DNA of 64,000 nt from PRS1 sp965250265 (GCA_965250265.1 CBDFNO010000009.1:1-64000); one strand, 5' to 3'; counted from the stretch's first letter, positions 17,521 to 26,254 are shown. Numbers and translations are program-made. Notes: generated from the sequence alone by a model not told the origin.

Positions 17521-18489
17521 ATGTCTTCAATATCTAAAAAAATACTACCGGATGAATTTTACACGGCATCTACCTTTTTTACATTAAGCGGCGCAGCAGG
17601 AGCGGTTTGGTTATTAGTTGCTGTAATTGATTATCTTGACTCTAATAAAATACTGACTCCAAATAATTATAAATTTATCGTACTCGGATTATGTGAATTT
17701 ATTGCTATTGTAATGATTTTAAGAATAAATGCCAAAAAAAAACTAGAACATTTCTTATTAGGATTTTTTAATGGCCTGCTAATTTTTGTGAACGCATCAG
17801 GGCTAAATGCTATTACTTCATCTCAAGCTCCGACTGAAAAAATAACCACAGTAAACCAATATGATAATACATTTATAGAGGAATCATCGGCATCGATGTT
17901 AAAAATATCTTCATTCTTTAAAAACCAAGTGAATTGGTGGTCTGATAATGATGCTTTTATTGAGAACAGAAAAATTAAACTCGAAAATCAATCTTTAAAA
18001 AATAAACTCAAAGACTACGAATTAAATTTTATGTCAATCGATAGTTTGAAAGTAATACATAGGCAAAGAGATTTAATCGAGTCACTAAAAAGCGACATTA
18101 AATATAACGAAGCTTCTGCGATATCGCCTACAAATAACTTAAGATTATTAGAAGCTTACGATGCTATAGAAGACTGTGAGGATCGGTTGAATAATTTAAC
18201 AAATCAAATTGAAAGACTTAAAGAGGAAAATGGTATTTTACTAAAAAAAGCTGAACGGGTAGATGAACTCGAAGGAGAAATCATAAAGCTCAAGTCACAA
18301 ATTAGAAAACTGCAAGCAGAAGCAAGTACCCTAAAAAATAGGGTTAAAGAACTACAAGCAAAGGAAAGTACCCTAAAAAAAACACTTAGAGGACTACAAA
18401 TAAAAGAAGGTATATTAAAAAATAAGGTTAGAATACTAGAAAGAGAACTCAAAACATGTAAAGACAAACTACGACCAAAAATAGATTAA
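17521..18489 (+). CDS. Membrane-anchored coiled-coil protein
   Basis: A 322-residue protein of unknown function. Residues about 17-100 contain three hydrophobic segments (FTLSGAAGAVWLLVAVIDYL, FIVLGLCEFIAIVMIL and FLLGFFNGLLIFVNASGL). The rest is charged and heptad-like, forming a long coiled coil that probably faces the cytoplasm. Near the end is a 14-residue repeat, three copies of LQ-KE-LKN-V-E type, also visible in DNA as 42-bp units at 18310-18435. It stands alone between the large block and trxB. A scaffolding or shape role would fit, but nothing in the sequence proves it, and a link with the upstream block is not shown. Confidence 0.7.
   Translation: MSSISKKILPDEFYTASTFFTLSGAAGAVWLLVAVIDYLDSNKILTPNNYKFIVLGLCEFIAIVMILRINAKKKLEHFLLGFFNGLLIFVNASGLNAITSSQAPTEKITTVNQYDNTFIEESSASMLKISSFFKNQVNWWSDNDAFIENRKIKLENQSLKNKLKDYELNFMSIDSLKVIHRQRDLIESLKSDIKYNEASAISPTNNLRLLEAYDAIEDCEDRLNNLTNQIERLKEENGILLKKAERVDELEGEIIKLKSQIRKLQAEASTLKNRVKELQAKESTLKKTLRGLQIKEGILKNKVRILERELKTCKDKLRPKID
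18310..18435 (+). repeat. 42-bp tandem repeat inside coiled-coil gene
   Basis: Three in-frame units at 18310-18351, 18352-18393 and 18394-18435, each beginning CT(G/A)CAA and encoding LQxxEx-LKNxVxx. They diverge in DNA but keep the 14-residue (two-heptad) phase, so they lengthen the coiled coil in regular steps. Confidence 0.75.
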
Positions 18490-18800
18490 AAATATTGGTG
18501 TTGGGTTTACTAGTTTATAGCTTCAAGGATTTATGCGTGTTTTAATTAAGTGAAAATTCCTGTTCTAAACAAAACTATTTGCATATAGAATTGAAGGAAC
18601 TGGAAAATTCATTAATAAATATATATAGTGGGCTACATAAATATATCATTGCATAAATTATTTTATTGAAAATAAATCTTTAAGATGGGTTTAAGATATT
18701 GTATAAGAAGTAATTATTATATGATAACTACTGTTGATAACTTCTATGTAAGGAATACATCAAAAAAGCTACTTTTGTTTTGTTAAAATTCAATAAAATT
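18490..18800. other. Gap upstream of trxB
   Basis: About 310 A+T-rich bases with no gene. The only element I can support is the -7 match TACTTTTG at 18770-18777 near its right end. Confidence 0.5.
18770..18777 (+). promoter_or_regulatory. trxB -7 promoter element
   Basis: TACTTTTG matches the flavobacterial -7 consensus TAnnTTTG and lies 24 bases before the trxB ATG. No good TTG -33 element is found at the usual spacing. Its position supports the ATG at 18801 over the upstream TTG. Confidence 0.4.
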
Positions 18801-19751
18801 ATGTCTGATACAATAGAAAAAGTAAAATGTTTAATTATAGGTTCAGGTCCTGCAGGTTATACAGCAGCAATATATGCAGCCAGAGCCAATATGTTTCCGG
18901 TCTTATATCAAGGGATACAGCCAGGAGGTCAATTAACAACCACTACTGAAGTTGAAAATTATCCTGGGTATCCTGATGGAATTACTGGCCCAGAAATGAT
19001 GATAGAATTTCAAAAGCAAGCTGAACGTTTTGAAACTGATGTACGTGATGGCTGGATTACTAAAGTTGATTTTTCAGGAGATATACATAAGGTTTGGGTA
19101 AATGAAACCAAAGAGATTCATTGTGATACGGTAATAATTTCCACAGGCGCATCTGCCAAATATTTGGGTTTACCATCGGAACAAAAATATCTAGAATTAG
19201 GTGGCGGTGTTTCTGCATGTGCAGTTTGTGATGGGTTTTTCTACCGTGGGCAAGAAGTAGTTATAGTAGGTGCTGGAGATTCGGCATGTGAAGAGGCACA
19301 TTTTTTATCTAAACTATGTAAGAAGGTAACCATGTTGGTAAGACGTGATGCCTTTAGAGCTTCACGAATTATGGAAGCCAGAGTTAGAAACACAGAGAAC
19401 ATAGAAATATTGTTAGACACTCAAACTGTAGAAGTTTTAGGAGATGGACAAGTAGTTACTGGTGTCAGAGCCAAACACAATATTACAGGTGAAATTACAG
19501 ATATTCCAGCAACGGGATTTTTCGCCGCCATTGGTCATAAACCAAATACTGATATTTTTAAAGATTTTTTAGATTTGGATGAAACAGGTTACATTATTAA
19601 TGTACCTGGAACTTCAAAAACGAATATTGAAGGAGTTTTTGTAAGTGGTGACGCGGCAGATCATGTCTACAGGCAAGCAGTAACAGCAGCAGGAACAGGT
19701 TGTATGGCAGCTTTGGATGCGGAGCGCTATTTGTCCGCTAAAGCAGGCTAA
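18801..19751 (+). CDS. trxB: Thioredoxin-disulfide reductase
   Basis: A 316-residue FAD enzyme that reduces thioredoxin with NADPH in the cytoplasm. The FAD motif GSGPAG is at residues 14-19. The redox pair C140-AV-C143-D sits in the NADPH domain as in low-molecular-weight TrxB. The NADPH motif GAGDSA is near 157, followed by RRDAFRAS, and the closing FAD motif GVFVSGDAAD is near the C-terminus. Length is normal. I take the ATG at 18801; an in-frame TTG 21 bases upstream overlaps the region just after the promoter element and is less likely. A strong hairpin terminator follows. Confidence 0.97.
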   Translation: MSDTIEKVKCLIIGSGPAGYTAAIYAARANMFPVLYQGIQPGGQLTTTTEVENYPGYPDGITGPEMMIEFQKQAERFETDVRDGWITKVDFSGDIHKVWVNETKEIHCDTVIISTGASAKYLGLPSEQKYLELGGGVSACAVCDGFFYRGQEVVIVGAGDSACEEAHFLSKLCKKVTMLVRRDAFRASRIMEARVRNTENIEILLDTQTVEVLGDGQVVTGVRAKHNITGEITDIPATGFFAAIGHKPNTDIFKDFLDLDETGYIINVPGTSKTNIEGVFVSGDAADHVYRQAVTAAGTGCMAALDAERYLSAKAG

Positions 19752-19770
19752 TTTCATAAATTAAAAAGAA

Positions 19771-19798
19771 AAACCGAAGCAATTGCTTCGGTTTTTTT
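19771..19798. terminator. Convergent terminator trxB / DUF2807
   Basis: AAACCGAAGC-AATT-GCTTCGGTTT is a perfect 10-bp stem with a 4-base loop, followed by T's on the plus strand and preceded by A's. It can stop trxB from the left and the DUF2807 operon from the right. Confidence 0.9.
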
Positions 19799-19819
19799 GG
19801 TTGGTTAGGTTGGTTGATT

Positions 19820-20548
19820 TTACTGTTTTCTTATACTGCCGGAAACGCCATCTTTTTTACTTACTTTATCTGGATTCCCATAATATTTAATATCACCACC
19901 ACTGGAGGCTTTTGCATATAGCTCTTTGGATGTATTTACTGTAATATCAGCTCCACTGCTTGCTCTTGCTTCGCAAGTACTTGTTTTTAAATTACCAGCT
20001 TTAATATCACTCCCGCTAGAGGCTTCAGCATACAATTTATCTGTTTTTCCAGACAAGCGTAAATCACTTCCACTACTAGAATCACATTCAAGAACATGAG
20101 TATCTACATCTAGTTCCATATCACTTCCGCTAGTTGTTTTAAGTTCTAAACTTTCTACAGCAATTGTATTAGTTGAATACACATCGCTTCCGCTTGTTGC
20201 TGTAATTTTATTAATAGTTTTAAAACTTACCATTACTTTTTTAGAAGAAGCGCGTTTAATATTTTCATCAGCATAAATTCTTAAGACATTATTTTCTACT
20301 TCTGTCATAATAATATCATGTAAATTCTCGTCTGCCTGAACTTTTAAACTTACATCATCGCTTTGTGTTAAATACACATCTAATCCACGACTTACTTTAA
20401 TTTGGTCAAAGTTTTCGTTAATATGTCTTTCGATGGTTTCTACATTTCCGTTTCCTCTTACTCCTATGCCGAAATTTCCATTAAATTGACACGACATAAG
20501 CATAATGCTTATTATTAGTCCTACGATAAATTTTGTTAGTGTTGTCAT
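19820..20548 (-). CDS. DUF2807 'head GIN' lipoprotein
   Basis: A 242-residue probable lipoprotein with the signal FIVGLIISIMLMSC, lipobox Cys near residue 20. The rest is a right-handed beta-helix type DUF2807 domain (putative auto-transporter adhesin, head GIN) with a striking rung repeat: SGSD, SSGSD, SSGAD and SSGGD recur about every 20 residues. Most members have no tested function. It is last in the line of PadR, PspC-type and DUF4870 genes; this grouping is frequent in Bacteroidota and suggests an envelope-stress role (inference). The 110-base gap to the PspC gene leaves room for its own promoter. Confidence 0.88.
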   Translation of the reverse strand: MTTLTKFIVGLIISIMLMSCQFNGNFGIGVRGNGNVETIERHINENFDQIKVSRGLDVYLTQSDDVSLKVQADENLHDIIMTEVENNVLRIYADENIKRASSKKVMVSFKTINKITATSGSDVYSTNTIAVESLELKTTSGSDMELDVDTHVLECDSSSGSDLRLSGKTDKLYAEASSGSDIKAGNLKTSTCEARASSGADITVNTSKELYAKASSGGDIKYYGNPDKVSKKDGVSGSIRKQ

Positions 20549-20658
20549 AATTTTTTGATTATTTATTAATTGTTTTTGATTGATTTATTAAAATTATATA
20601 TTCTACTGTTGTGCTACTATTTTTAGTTACTGAACTGTTAAGGTTATAGGATGAATTG

Positions 20659-22434
20659 TTAGTTGTCTTTAGATCTTATGTTTATACCACTAGAATCTAT
20701 AGTTGTTTTAATACTCTCTGTTTCTCCTATAATACTATCACGATTAATTTTTATTCTTGCATCTTCATCTTTAATTTCTAAACCGTCTGTATCAAGTTTG
20801 AATTGAGCATTGTCATTCTTAATATCGATCTTGACTTTATAACTTTTCTCTTCTGAACAGTCTAAACAAATAACATCATCATCAATTACTTTAAGATAAT
20901 GTTCTTCTAATCCATTGTCAAGAATATCTCTAAAGTGGCTATAATTGCTATGGAACGAATAGGTATTGTCATTTGTATTTACAATGCTACCTTCAGGTAA
21001 ATAAAGAGTTACTTCTACTTCCTGGTCTCTGAATTTGTTTTCTGCATTAGTTAAGAAATATGCATCTAACACTAATTCATTGTCGCTGAATATATAATCA
21101 TATTCAATATTTCCTGCACGTTCTTTTGCACTTTGATAATTATTTCCTCTCGCACTTCTTTCTATTCTTACTGAGGCCAATGAGTCTTTTGTAGATCTAA
21201 ATATTAATCTCACATTAGAAGAATAGATTATCTTCTTGTCATTTTCATCATATGTAATTTCGAAATCATAATCTCTATGTAAATAATTAGAATACATTTC
21301 GTTACCAGTCATTTTCACATATAAAGTATCATTAGCTGCAATATTGATTTCTTTCTTTTCAGCTACGCTGGCTTCTCTGGCAAATTCAGTTACTTCTCTT
21401 GCAGTAAAAATTAAAAGAGTAATAATAGAAACTAGCCAAACACCAAGAAGCGTAAAGTTTGCAATTTTCCCTAATGATTTAATATTGTTTACAAGAATTT
21501 TAAGTCCAAGTATAAAGATGTAGAAGAAAGGGATTCCTACAGCAAATAATGTTAATACTGAAATAAGCCAAATTGGTAAATTTGTTGAGGTAACTACATT
21601 AGCCAAATCAACTCCAGGGAAATGAAAAATGTCTGCCACACCTAATGATAACAGTCCTATGACAAGTCCAATTAAAGTTGAAGCACCAACAATCATTAAT
21701 ATAATTCCGAAAAACTTTGCAAAAATGGTAAAGCAAAACAAAAATATATTACCAAGGGCATCAAAAAAAGATCTTGAAGTAGATTGAATTTTATCTCCAG
21801 TTTTATTATAATCTTTATTTTTTACTTTATCAACAACTTCATCTAAGCTGTCTTTAACATTACCAAACCCTTCTTTTACTTTTTGTTCTATATTAGTAAT
21901 GTTAACAGGCTTTCCCGACATTGATAGCTTATCAGCTGTTGTCTGTGCCGAAGGCATTAAAATCCAAAGCAATATATATATAAGGATTCCTGTTCCACCA
22001 AATATAAATAGTAAAACCCATGCCAAACGAATCCAAAGAGTATCTATGTCGAAATAATGACTTAGTCCGGATGAAACACCTCCAATATATGCGTTTTCTG
22101 TATCTCTAAATAATCTTCTTCTAGACTTCCTTGATTGACTTGGTTGAGGTTCGTCCTCAAAAATTTCTTCATCTACGATATAATCTTCAGGTTGCCCCAT
22201 AATTGTAACAACCTCTTCAACCTCTTTGATTGAGATTACTTGATTTTCATCTTTAATTCTTTCATTAAATAATTCTGCAATACGTGCTTCTATATCTAAA
22301 ATAATTTCTGAACGACCTTGTGAATCTGTGAATGAACGTTTTATAGCCTCAAGGTAGCGTTGTAATTTTGAGTATGCATTTTCATCTATATGAAAAAATA
22401 TACCTGCTAAATTTATGTTGACTGTCTTATTCAT
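20659..22434 (-). CDS. PspC-domain envelope protein
   Basis: A 591-residue membrane protein. Residues 1-110 form a cytoplasmic alpha-helical domain with MNKTVNINLAG and DIEARIAELF. The PspC domain follows (RRLFRDTENAYIGGVSSGLS, IDTLWIRLAWVLLFIFGGTG, YILLWILMP). Several more transmembrane segments lie between about 220 and 370. The last 220 residues are soluble, beta-rich and probably extracytoplasmic. PspC domains act in phage-shock-type membrane stress responses; this long, multi-segment form is typical of Bacteroidota. Its start overlaps the stop of the padR-type gene by 4 bases (ATGA), so the two are translationally coupled, with the regulator first. Confidence 0.9.
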   Translation of the reverse strand: MNKTVNINLAGIFFHIDENAYSKLQRYLEAIKRSFTDSQGRSEIILDIEARIAELFNERIKDENQVISIKEVEEVVTIMGQPEDYIVDEEIFEDEPQPSQSRKSRRRLFRDTENAYIGGVSSGLSHYFDIDTLWIRLAWVLLFIFGGTGILIYILLWILMPSAQTTADKLSMSGKPVNITNIEQKVKEGFGNVKDSLDEVVDKVKNKDYNKTGDKIQSTSRSFFDALGNIFLFCFTIFAKFFGIILMIVGASTLIGLVIGLLSLGVADIFHFPGVDLANVVTSTNLPIWLISVLTLFAVGIPFFYIFILGLKILVNNIKSLGKIANFTLLGVWLVSIITLLIFTAREVTEFAREASVAEKKEINIAANDTLYVKMTGNEMYSNYLHRDYDFEITYDENDKKIIYSSNVRLIFRSTKDSLASVRIERSARGNNYQSAKERAGNIEYDYIFSDNELVLDAYFLTNAENKFRDQEVEVTLYLPEGSIVNTNDNTYSFHSNYSHFRDILDNGLEEHYLKVIDDDVICLDCSEEKSYKVKIDIKNDNAQFKLDTDGLEIKDEDARIKINRDSIIGETESIKTTIDSSGINIRSKDN

Positions 22435-22772
22435 TTTTTTGTTGTTTTTTTGCTTGTTACTAAATTAATAGCTTTTTGTAAATCGCTCCAAGTAGCATTT
22501 AATTCTTTTAAAAATAATTTTCCTGTTTCTGTAAGACCATAATATTTTCTTGGTGGTCCAGAAGTGGATTCTTCCCAACGATAATTAAGAAGTCCAGCGT
22601 TTTTAAGTCGTGTTAGTAAAGGATAGATTGTACCTTCTACTACCAGCAATTTAGCATCTTTTAAAGTGCCTAGAATTTCTGCTACATATGCTTCATCATC
22701 CTTTAAGATAGATAGTATGCAGTATTCTAAAATACCTTTGCGCATTTGTGCTTTTGTGTTTTCTATTTTCAT
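22431..22772 (-). CDS. PadR-family transcriptional regulator
   Basis: A 113-residue winged-helix regulator. The pattern MRKGILEYCILSIL, then AYVAEILGTLKDAKLLVVEG, TIYPLLTRLKNAGLL and GPPRKYYGLTETGKLFL is the canonical PadR fold, of the short (s1) type without a long C-terminal coiled coil. It overlaps the PspC gene by 4 bases and very probably controls this operon. A DUF4870 gene lies 74 bases upstream, separated by a 9-bp tandem repeat. The ligand is not known. Confidence 0.92.
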   Translation of the reverse strand: MKIENTKAQMRKGILEYCILSILKDDEAYVAEILGTLKDAKLLVVEGTIYPLLTRLKNAGLLNYRWEESTSGPPRKYYGLTETGKLFLKELNATWSDLQKAINLVTSKKTTKK

Positions 22773-22808
22773 ATTTTAAATAGATTTTGATGTGAAACTG
22801 TTCATTTT

Positions 22809-22835
22809 TTGATTGATTTGATTGATTTGATTGAT
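22809..22835. repeat. 9-bp tandem repeat in operon spacer
   Basis: Three perfect copies of TTGATTGAT (ATCAATCAA on the coding strand) in the 74-base gap between the DUF4870 and PadR genes. It could be slippage or a multi-copy binding site for the regulator. Confidence 0.7.
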
Positions 22836-22846
22836 GAATATTTTAT

Positions 22847-23293
22847 TTATTTTAAAAATTTGATTGTTAAAGGGTATTTAAAGTCTTCTCCATCTCTAGC
22901 TGCTAAACTTGCTTTTATAATAAAAACAATTTCTAAAATGAAAGCTAATATTGCTAGTCCTCCTATTGCTCCTGTAAATATAAGTAGCGGAAAAGGACGT
23001 CTTAAATTAAAATCAAAATCACTGATGTCGTGAAAATTTATAAAGTCTACCCCATTAAAAAAATTGAATATAAAGAACGGAATAGTTATCGCCCCAATTA
23101 CTAAACAATACAGCAAGATGCTAATTTGAAAATTAATGGCTTGCTTGCCGTGTTTGTCTACAAATTCAGATTTATCTTTATTAGAAACCCATAATATTAA
23201 AGGGCCAATAAAGTTTCCAAAAGGAAAAATAAACCTAGCAAAGGTTGATAAGTGTATAAATGTTGCAATGTTTTTGTGATGATTGTCTATCAT
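22847..23293 (-). CDS. DUF4870 membrane protein
   Basis: A 148-residue protein with four hydrophobic segments. The signature is an HLSTFARFIFPFGNFIGPLI helix, then WVSNKDKSEFVDKHGKQAINFQ, the hallmark of DUF4870 (also called Tic20-like small membrane proteins). Function is unknown. It is the first gene of the leftward group that continues with the PadR-type regulator, PspC and DUF2807 genes. A promoter-like element lies 29-61 bases upstream. Confidence 0.88.
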   Translation of the reverse strand: MIDNHHKNIATFIHLSTFARFIFPFGNFIGPLILWVSNKDKSEFVDKHGKQAINFQISILLYCLVIGAITIPFFIFNFFNGVDFINFHDISDFDFNLRRPFPLLIFTGAIGGLAILAFILEIVFIIKASLAARDGEDFKYPLTIKFLK

Positions 23294-23321
23294 GATTTAA
23301 AACGTATAGTATTTTCTTATG

Positions 23322-23354
23322 CAAATATATGGTTAAAAGAAGGTAGTATGCAAA
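23322..23354 (-). promoter_or_regulatory. Promoter of DUF4870-PadR-PspC group
   Basis: On the minus strand, TATATTTG (23329-23322) matches TAnnTTTG, and a TTTG (23354-23351) lies 21 bases upstream, close to the usual 19-20. It is about 30 bases before the start codon of the DUF4870 gene. Confidence 0.5.
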
Positions 23355-23434
23355 ACAAAGTACTATAATTAACATAAGTTTAACATTTACTAGTATTAAT
23401 TATTTTCATAACTTCGTAAAAAATATAATCATAA

Positions 23435-23890
23435 ATGACTATATCTACCAGTAAACTCAATACCTTTTTAATGTTTAAATTACCTGCTGCTTATTTTTGT
23501 GGCATTAGAACAAAATATATAGATGATAAAAAATGTATTGTAAAAGTTAGGCATAGATGGATTAATCAAAACCCTTTTAAGTCTATGTTTTGGGCAGTGC
23601 AAGGTATGGCAGCCGAATTAACTACTGGTGCTATGCTAACAACAAAAATTAGAGAAAGCGGCAAAAATATATCTATGTTAGTTGCTAATAATAATGCCAG
23701 CTTTACTAAAAAAGCAACTGGAATAATTACATTTATTTGCGAAGATGGGCATTTAATAGATAATGCAATATCTAAGGCAATTTCTACTGGTGATGGGCAA
23801 ACTATTTGGATGAATTCAATTGGTGCTAATGCTGATGGTATACAAGTCTCTAGTTTTAATTTTGAATGGACGATTAAATTGAAAAGTTAA
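23435..23890 (+). CDS. DUF4442 hot-dog fold protein
   Basis: A 151-residue protein with the DUF4442 pattern: FKLPAAYFCGIRTKYIDD, then RWINQNPFKSMFWAVQGMAAE, then ATGIITFICEDG. Members have the hot-dog fold of PaaI/YigI thioesterases and may hydrolyse acyl-CoA in the cytoplasm, but substrates are not known. The central helix carries the QGMAAE stretch where thioesterases place their catalytic acid. It runs divergently from the DUF4870 gene and is followed 72 bases later by an AIM24-like gene. Confidence 0.88.
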   Translation: MTISTSKLNTFLMFKLPAAYFCGIRTKYIDDKKCIVKVRHRWINQNPFKSMFWAVQGMAAELTTGAMLTTKIRESGKNISMLVANNNASFTKKATGIITFICEDGHLIDNAISKAISTGDGQTIWMNSIGANADGIQVSSFNFEWTIKLKS

Positions 23891-23962
23891 ATATTTTTTT
23901 GATTTGTAACAATATTATAAACTTTTAAACTAATAAGCAGTTAAACTTTTAAACCAAAAAAA

Positions 23963-24763
23963 ATGACAGCACACGAAATAGATTATAAAATATATGGTGA
24001 AGAAATGCAATTCGTAGAAATAGGACTAGATGTTAACGAAGGCGTAATAGCAGAGGCAGGTAGTTTTATGATGATGGACGATGGTATTAAAATGGAAACT
24101 ATTTTTGGAGATGGTTCACAAAAAGATCAAGGCTTTTTAGGGAAAATATTTGGAGCAGGAAAACGATTACTTACTGGAGAAAGTTTATTTATGACAGCGT
24201 TTTATAATGTACTTTCTGGTAAACGTAATGTGTCTTTTGCTTCGCCTTACCCAGGGAAAATTGTTCCAATTGACTTAACAGATTTTCGTGGAAAATTTAT
24301 TTGCCAAAAAGATGCGTTTTTGTGCGCTGCTAAAGGTGTAAGTATTGGTGTAGAATTTAGTAAACGTTTAGGTCGTGGACTCTTTGGAGGCGAAGGTTTT
24401 ATTATGCAAAAATTGGAAGGCGATGGTATGGCGTTTGTACATGCAGGAGGCACCATGGCAAAAAAAGAATTGCGATCTGGAGAAGTAATGCGTGTAGATA
24501 CAGGATGTATTGTTGGTTTCACTCAAGATATAGATTACGATATCGAATTTGTCGGAGGCATAAAAAATACCATATTTGGCGGCGAAGGATTATTCTTTGC
24601 TAAACTTCAAGGTCCAGGTACAGTTTATATACAATCTTTACCATTTAGTAGACTAGCTGCTCGTGTTTTAGCTACTGCTCCAAAAGGAGGAGGCAAAGAT
24701 AGAGGAGAAGGTAGTCTTTTAGGAGGAATAGGTGATCTTCTTGATGGTGATAATAGGTTTTAA
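23963..24763 (+). CDS. AIM24 / TIGR00266 family protein
   Basis: A 266-residue protein of the TIGR00266/AIM24 family: EMQFVEIGLDVNEGVIAEAG, FMMMDDG, LTGESLFMTAFYN, GEGFIMQKLEGDG, VGGIKNTIFGGEGLFFAKLQ and GPGTVYIQSLPFSRLA. The fold is a beta-barrel or beta-helix with pseudo-threefold symmetry. The mitochondrial member affects inner-membrane architecture; the bacterial role is unclear. There is no signal peptide. It may share a transcript with the DUF4442 gene. Confidence 0.92.
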   Translation: MTAHEIDYKIYGEEMQFVEIGLDVNEGVIAEAGSFMMMDDGIKMETIFGDGSQKDQGFLGKIFGAGKRLLTGESLFMTAFYNVLSGKRNVSFASPYPGKIVPIDLTDFRGKFICQKDAFLCAAKGVSIGVEFSKRLGRGLFGGEGFIMQKLEGDGMAFVHAGGTMAKKELRSGEVMRVDTGCIVGFTQDIDYDIEFVGGIKNTIFGGEGLFFAKLQGPGTVYIQSLPFSRLAARVLATAPKGGGKDRGEGSLLGGIGDLLDGDNRF

Positions 24764-24988
24764 ATAAACCACAATTATTAAAAATTCTAAATTATTATAA
24801 TAAAATAGGACTAAAGAAAGTTATTAATAATATAGACGGTTAAAAATCAAAGTTTTAAACTTTTTTGACTGTTAAAACTTTGTTTAAAAAACGATTTTGT
24901 CATTTTTTTTTATAACTTTATTGAAACTTTAAAACTATCTATGGTATAAATCTACTTTTAATTTTTACTAATTAATTTAAGATTCCCT

Positions 24989-25186
24989 ATGGCAAGAGCA
25001 ATGTTTGAGTACACTAAAACAGTACTCAAAAAAGTTAGTTTTGATACTAACTTGTTCTGCAAAGAATTAGAAAAAGCACTTCAACGCTTGTTACCTTACG
25101 AGATTGAAGAGTTAAAGATTTTTATTAAATCTCTTATTTTGCAGAACCCAGAATTAAATCAATGTTTAATCTATTTAAAAACATAA
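24989..25186 (+). CDS. Small conserved flavobacterial protein
   Basis: A 65-residue, mostly helical, charged protein (MARAMFEYTKTVLKKVSFD, then FCKELEKALQRLLPYEIEEL). I recall near-identical short hypothetical proteins in many flavobacteria, so I believe it is real despite its size; that is memory rather than a search. Function is unknown. It has its own 225-base upstream gap and a strong terminator, so it is probably transcribed alone. Confidence 0.75.
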   Translation: MARAMFEYTKTVLKKVSFDTNLFCKELEKALQRLLPYEIEELKIFIKSLILQNPELNQCLIYLKT

Positions 25187-25214
25187 AAAAAAGCGACCAT
25201 TTGGTCGCTTTTTT
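25185..25214. terminator. Convergent terminator, small gene / oxyR
   Basis: AAGCGACC-ATTT-GGTCGCTT with A's before and T's after, at the junction of the rightward small gene and the leftward oxyR. It works in both directions. Confidence 0.9.
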
Positions 25215-26151
25215 AATTAGGTAATGGGCTTATTATTTTTACATCTTGAAATGCAATAGCACCTCGAATTATTCCTGAAATAACATCTTGTAAAGCTTCG
25301 ATTATTTGAAATTTTAATTCGCTTTTATGGTATATAATACTAACTTCTCTCGCAGGAGAAGGTTCAATAAAGCTGTGTAAATTATTTCTTTCTTTCTCTT
25401 TAATATCTAGTGTGTGCAAATAAGGAAGCAAAGTCATTCCTAAACCTTCGTTGGAAAGTTTTACAAGCATTTCTATGCTTCCACTTTCAAGCTGAAATTT
25501 ATCCTCTTCATGATTTTTAAATGCAGAGCAAAGGTTTATAACACCATCCCTGAAGCAATGCCCATCTTCTAGTAAAAGCATATCATTGATATCCAAATCT
25601 GAAATGTCAATTTTTTTCTTTTCGCTTAATCTATGATGTTTTGGAATATAACCTACAAAAGGTTCGTAAAAAAGAACACGCTCTTTTATATCTTCATTTT
25701 TTAAAGGCGTAGAAACAATAGCTGCATCTAAATGCCCATCGTTGATTTTTACAATTATTTCTTCAGTATTAAGTTCTTCTATTTTTAATTTTACTTTTGG
25801 ATATTTTTTTATAAAATTCTTTAAAAACATTGGAAGTAAGGTTGGCATTATGGTCGGGATTATTCCTAATTTAAATTCTCCACCAATAAATCCTTTTTGT
25901 TGATCAACAATATCCTGTATTCTATCTGCTTCATTTACAATATTTTTAGCTTGATGAACGATCTTTCTGCCAACGTCTGTAAGCTCAATAGGTTTTTTAC
26001 TCCTGTCAAAAATAAGAACATTTAGTTGGTCTTCTAATTTTTGTATTTGCATACTTAATGTTGGTTGTGTTACAAAGCAATTTTTTGCTGCTTTAGTAAA
26101 ATTTTGGTGTTCTGCAACTGCTAAAACGTAATATAATTGTGTAATTGTCAT
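25213..26151 (-). CDS. oxyR: OxyR-type peroxide-sensing LysR regulator
   Basis: A 312-residue LysR-family activator when started at MTITQLYYVL; two further codons and an ATA-encoded stretch upstream are unlikely to be translated. The N-terminal helix-turn-helix is AAKNCFVTQPTLSMQIQKLE. The redox pair sits in GHCFRDGVINLC: with this start the cysteines are C199 and C208, the same numbers as in E. coli OxyR. It should sense hydrogen peroxide through a disulfide and activate defence genes. It is divergent from dps, and the shared 100-base gap holds a palindrome. Confidence 0.93.
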   Translation of the reverse strand: MTITQLYYVLAVAEHQNFTKAAKNCFVTQPTLSMQIQKLEDQLNVLIFDRSKKPIELTDVGRKIVHQAKNIVNEADRIQDIVDQQKGFIGGEFKLGIIPTIMPTLLPMFLKNFIKKYPKVKLKIEELNTEEIIVKINDGHLDAAIVSTPLKNEDIKERVLFYEPFVGYIPKHHRLSEKKKIDISDLDINDMLLLEDGHCFRDGVINLCSAFKNHEEDKFQLESGSIEMLVKLSNEGLGMTLLPYLHTLDIKEKERNNLHSFIEPSPAREVSIIYHKSELKFQIIEALQDVISGIIRGAIAFQDVKIISPLPN

Positions 26152-26186
26152 ACATATCAATTTAGATTATAAAGATATAAAAACTA

Positions 26187-26203
26187 TCAATAAAATCTAT
26201 TGA
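26187..26203. promoter_or_regulatory. Candidate OxyR operator
   Basis: TCAATA-AAATC-TATTGA is a perfect 6-bp inverted repeat with a 5-base centre, in the oxyR-dps gap. Its right arm overlaps the TTG that would be the -33 element of dps. Position and symmetry suit a LysR-family activator site. The exact OxyR consensus is not matched. Confidence 0.45.
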
Positions 26204-26231
26204 ATTATACTTTTATTATAGATTAAATTTG
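26200..26231 (+). promoter_or_regulatory. dps promoter
   Basis: TTG at 26200-26202 and TAAATTTG at 26224-26231 (consensus TAnnTTTG), 21 bases apart. The predicted transcript start lies just before the ATG at 26255, which argues against the GTG at 26231 as start codon, since that codon overlaps the promoter. Confidence 0.55.
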
Positions 26232-26254
26232 TGGTAAATAAAAAAATAGAAATT

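Noticed and set aside
18204..18467. Leftward frame opposite the coiled-coil repeats
   Set aside because: Its Ser/Leu-rich repeats are the reverse of the Lys/Glu-rich heptads; shadow.
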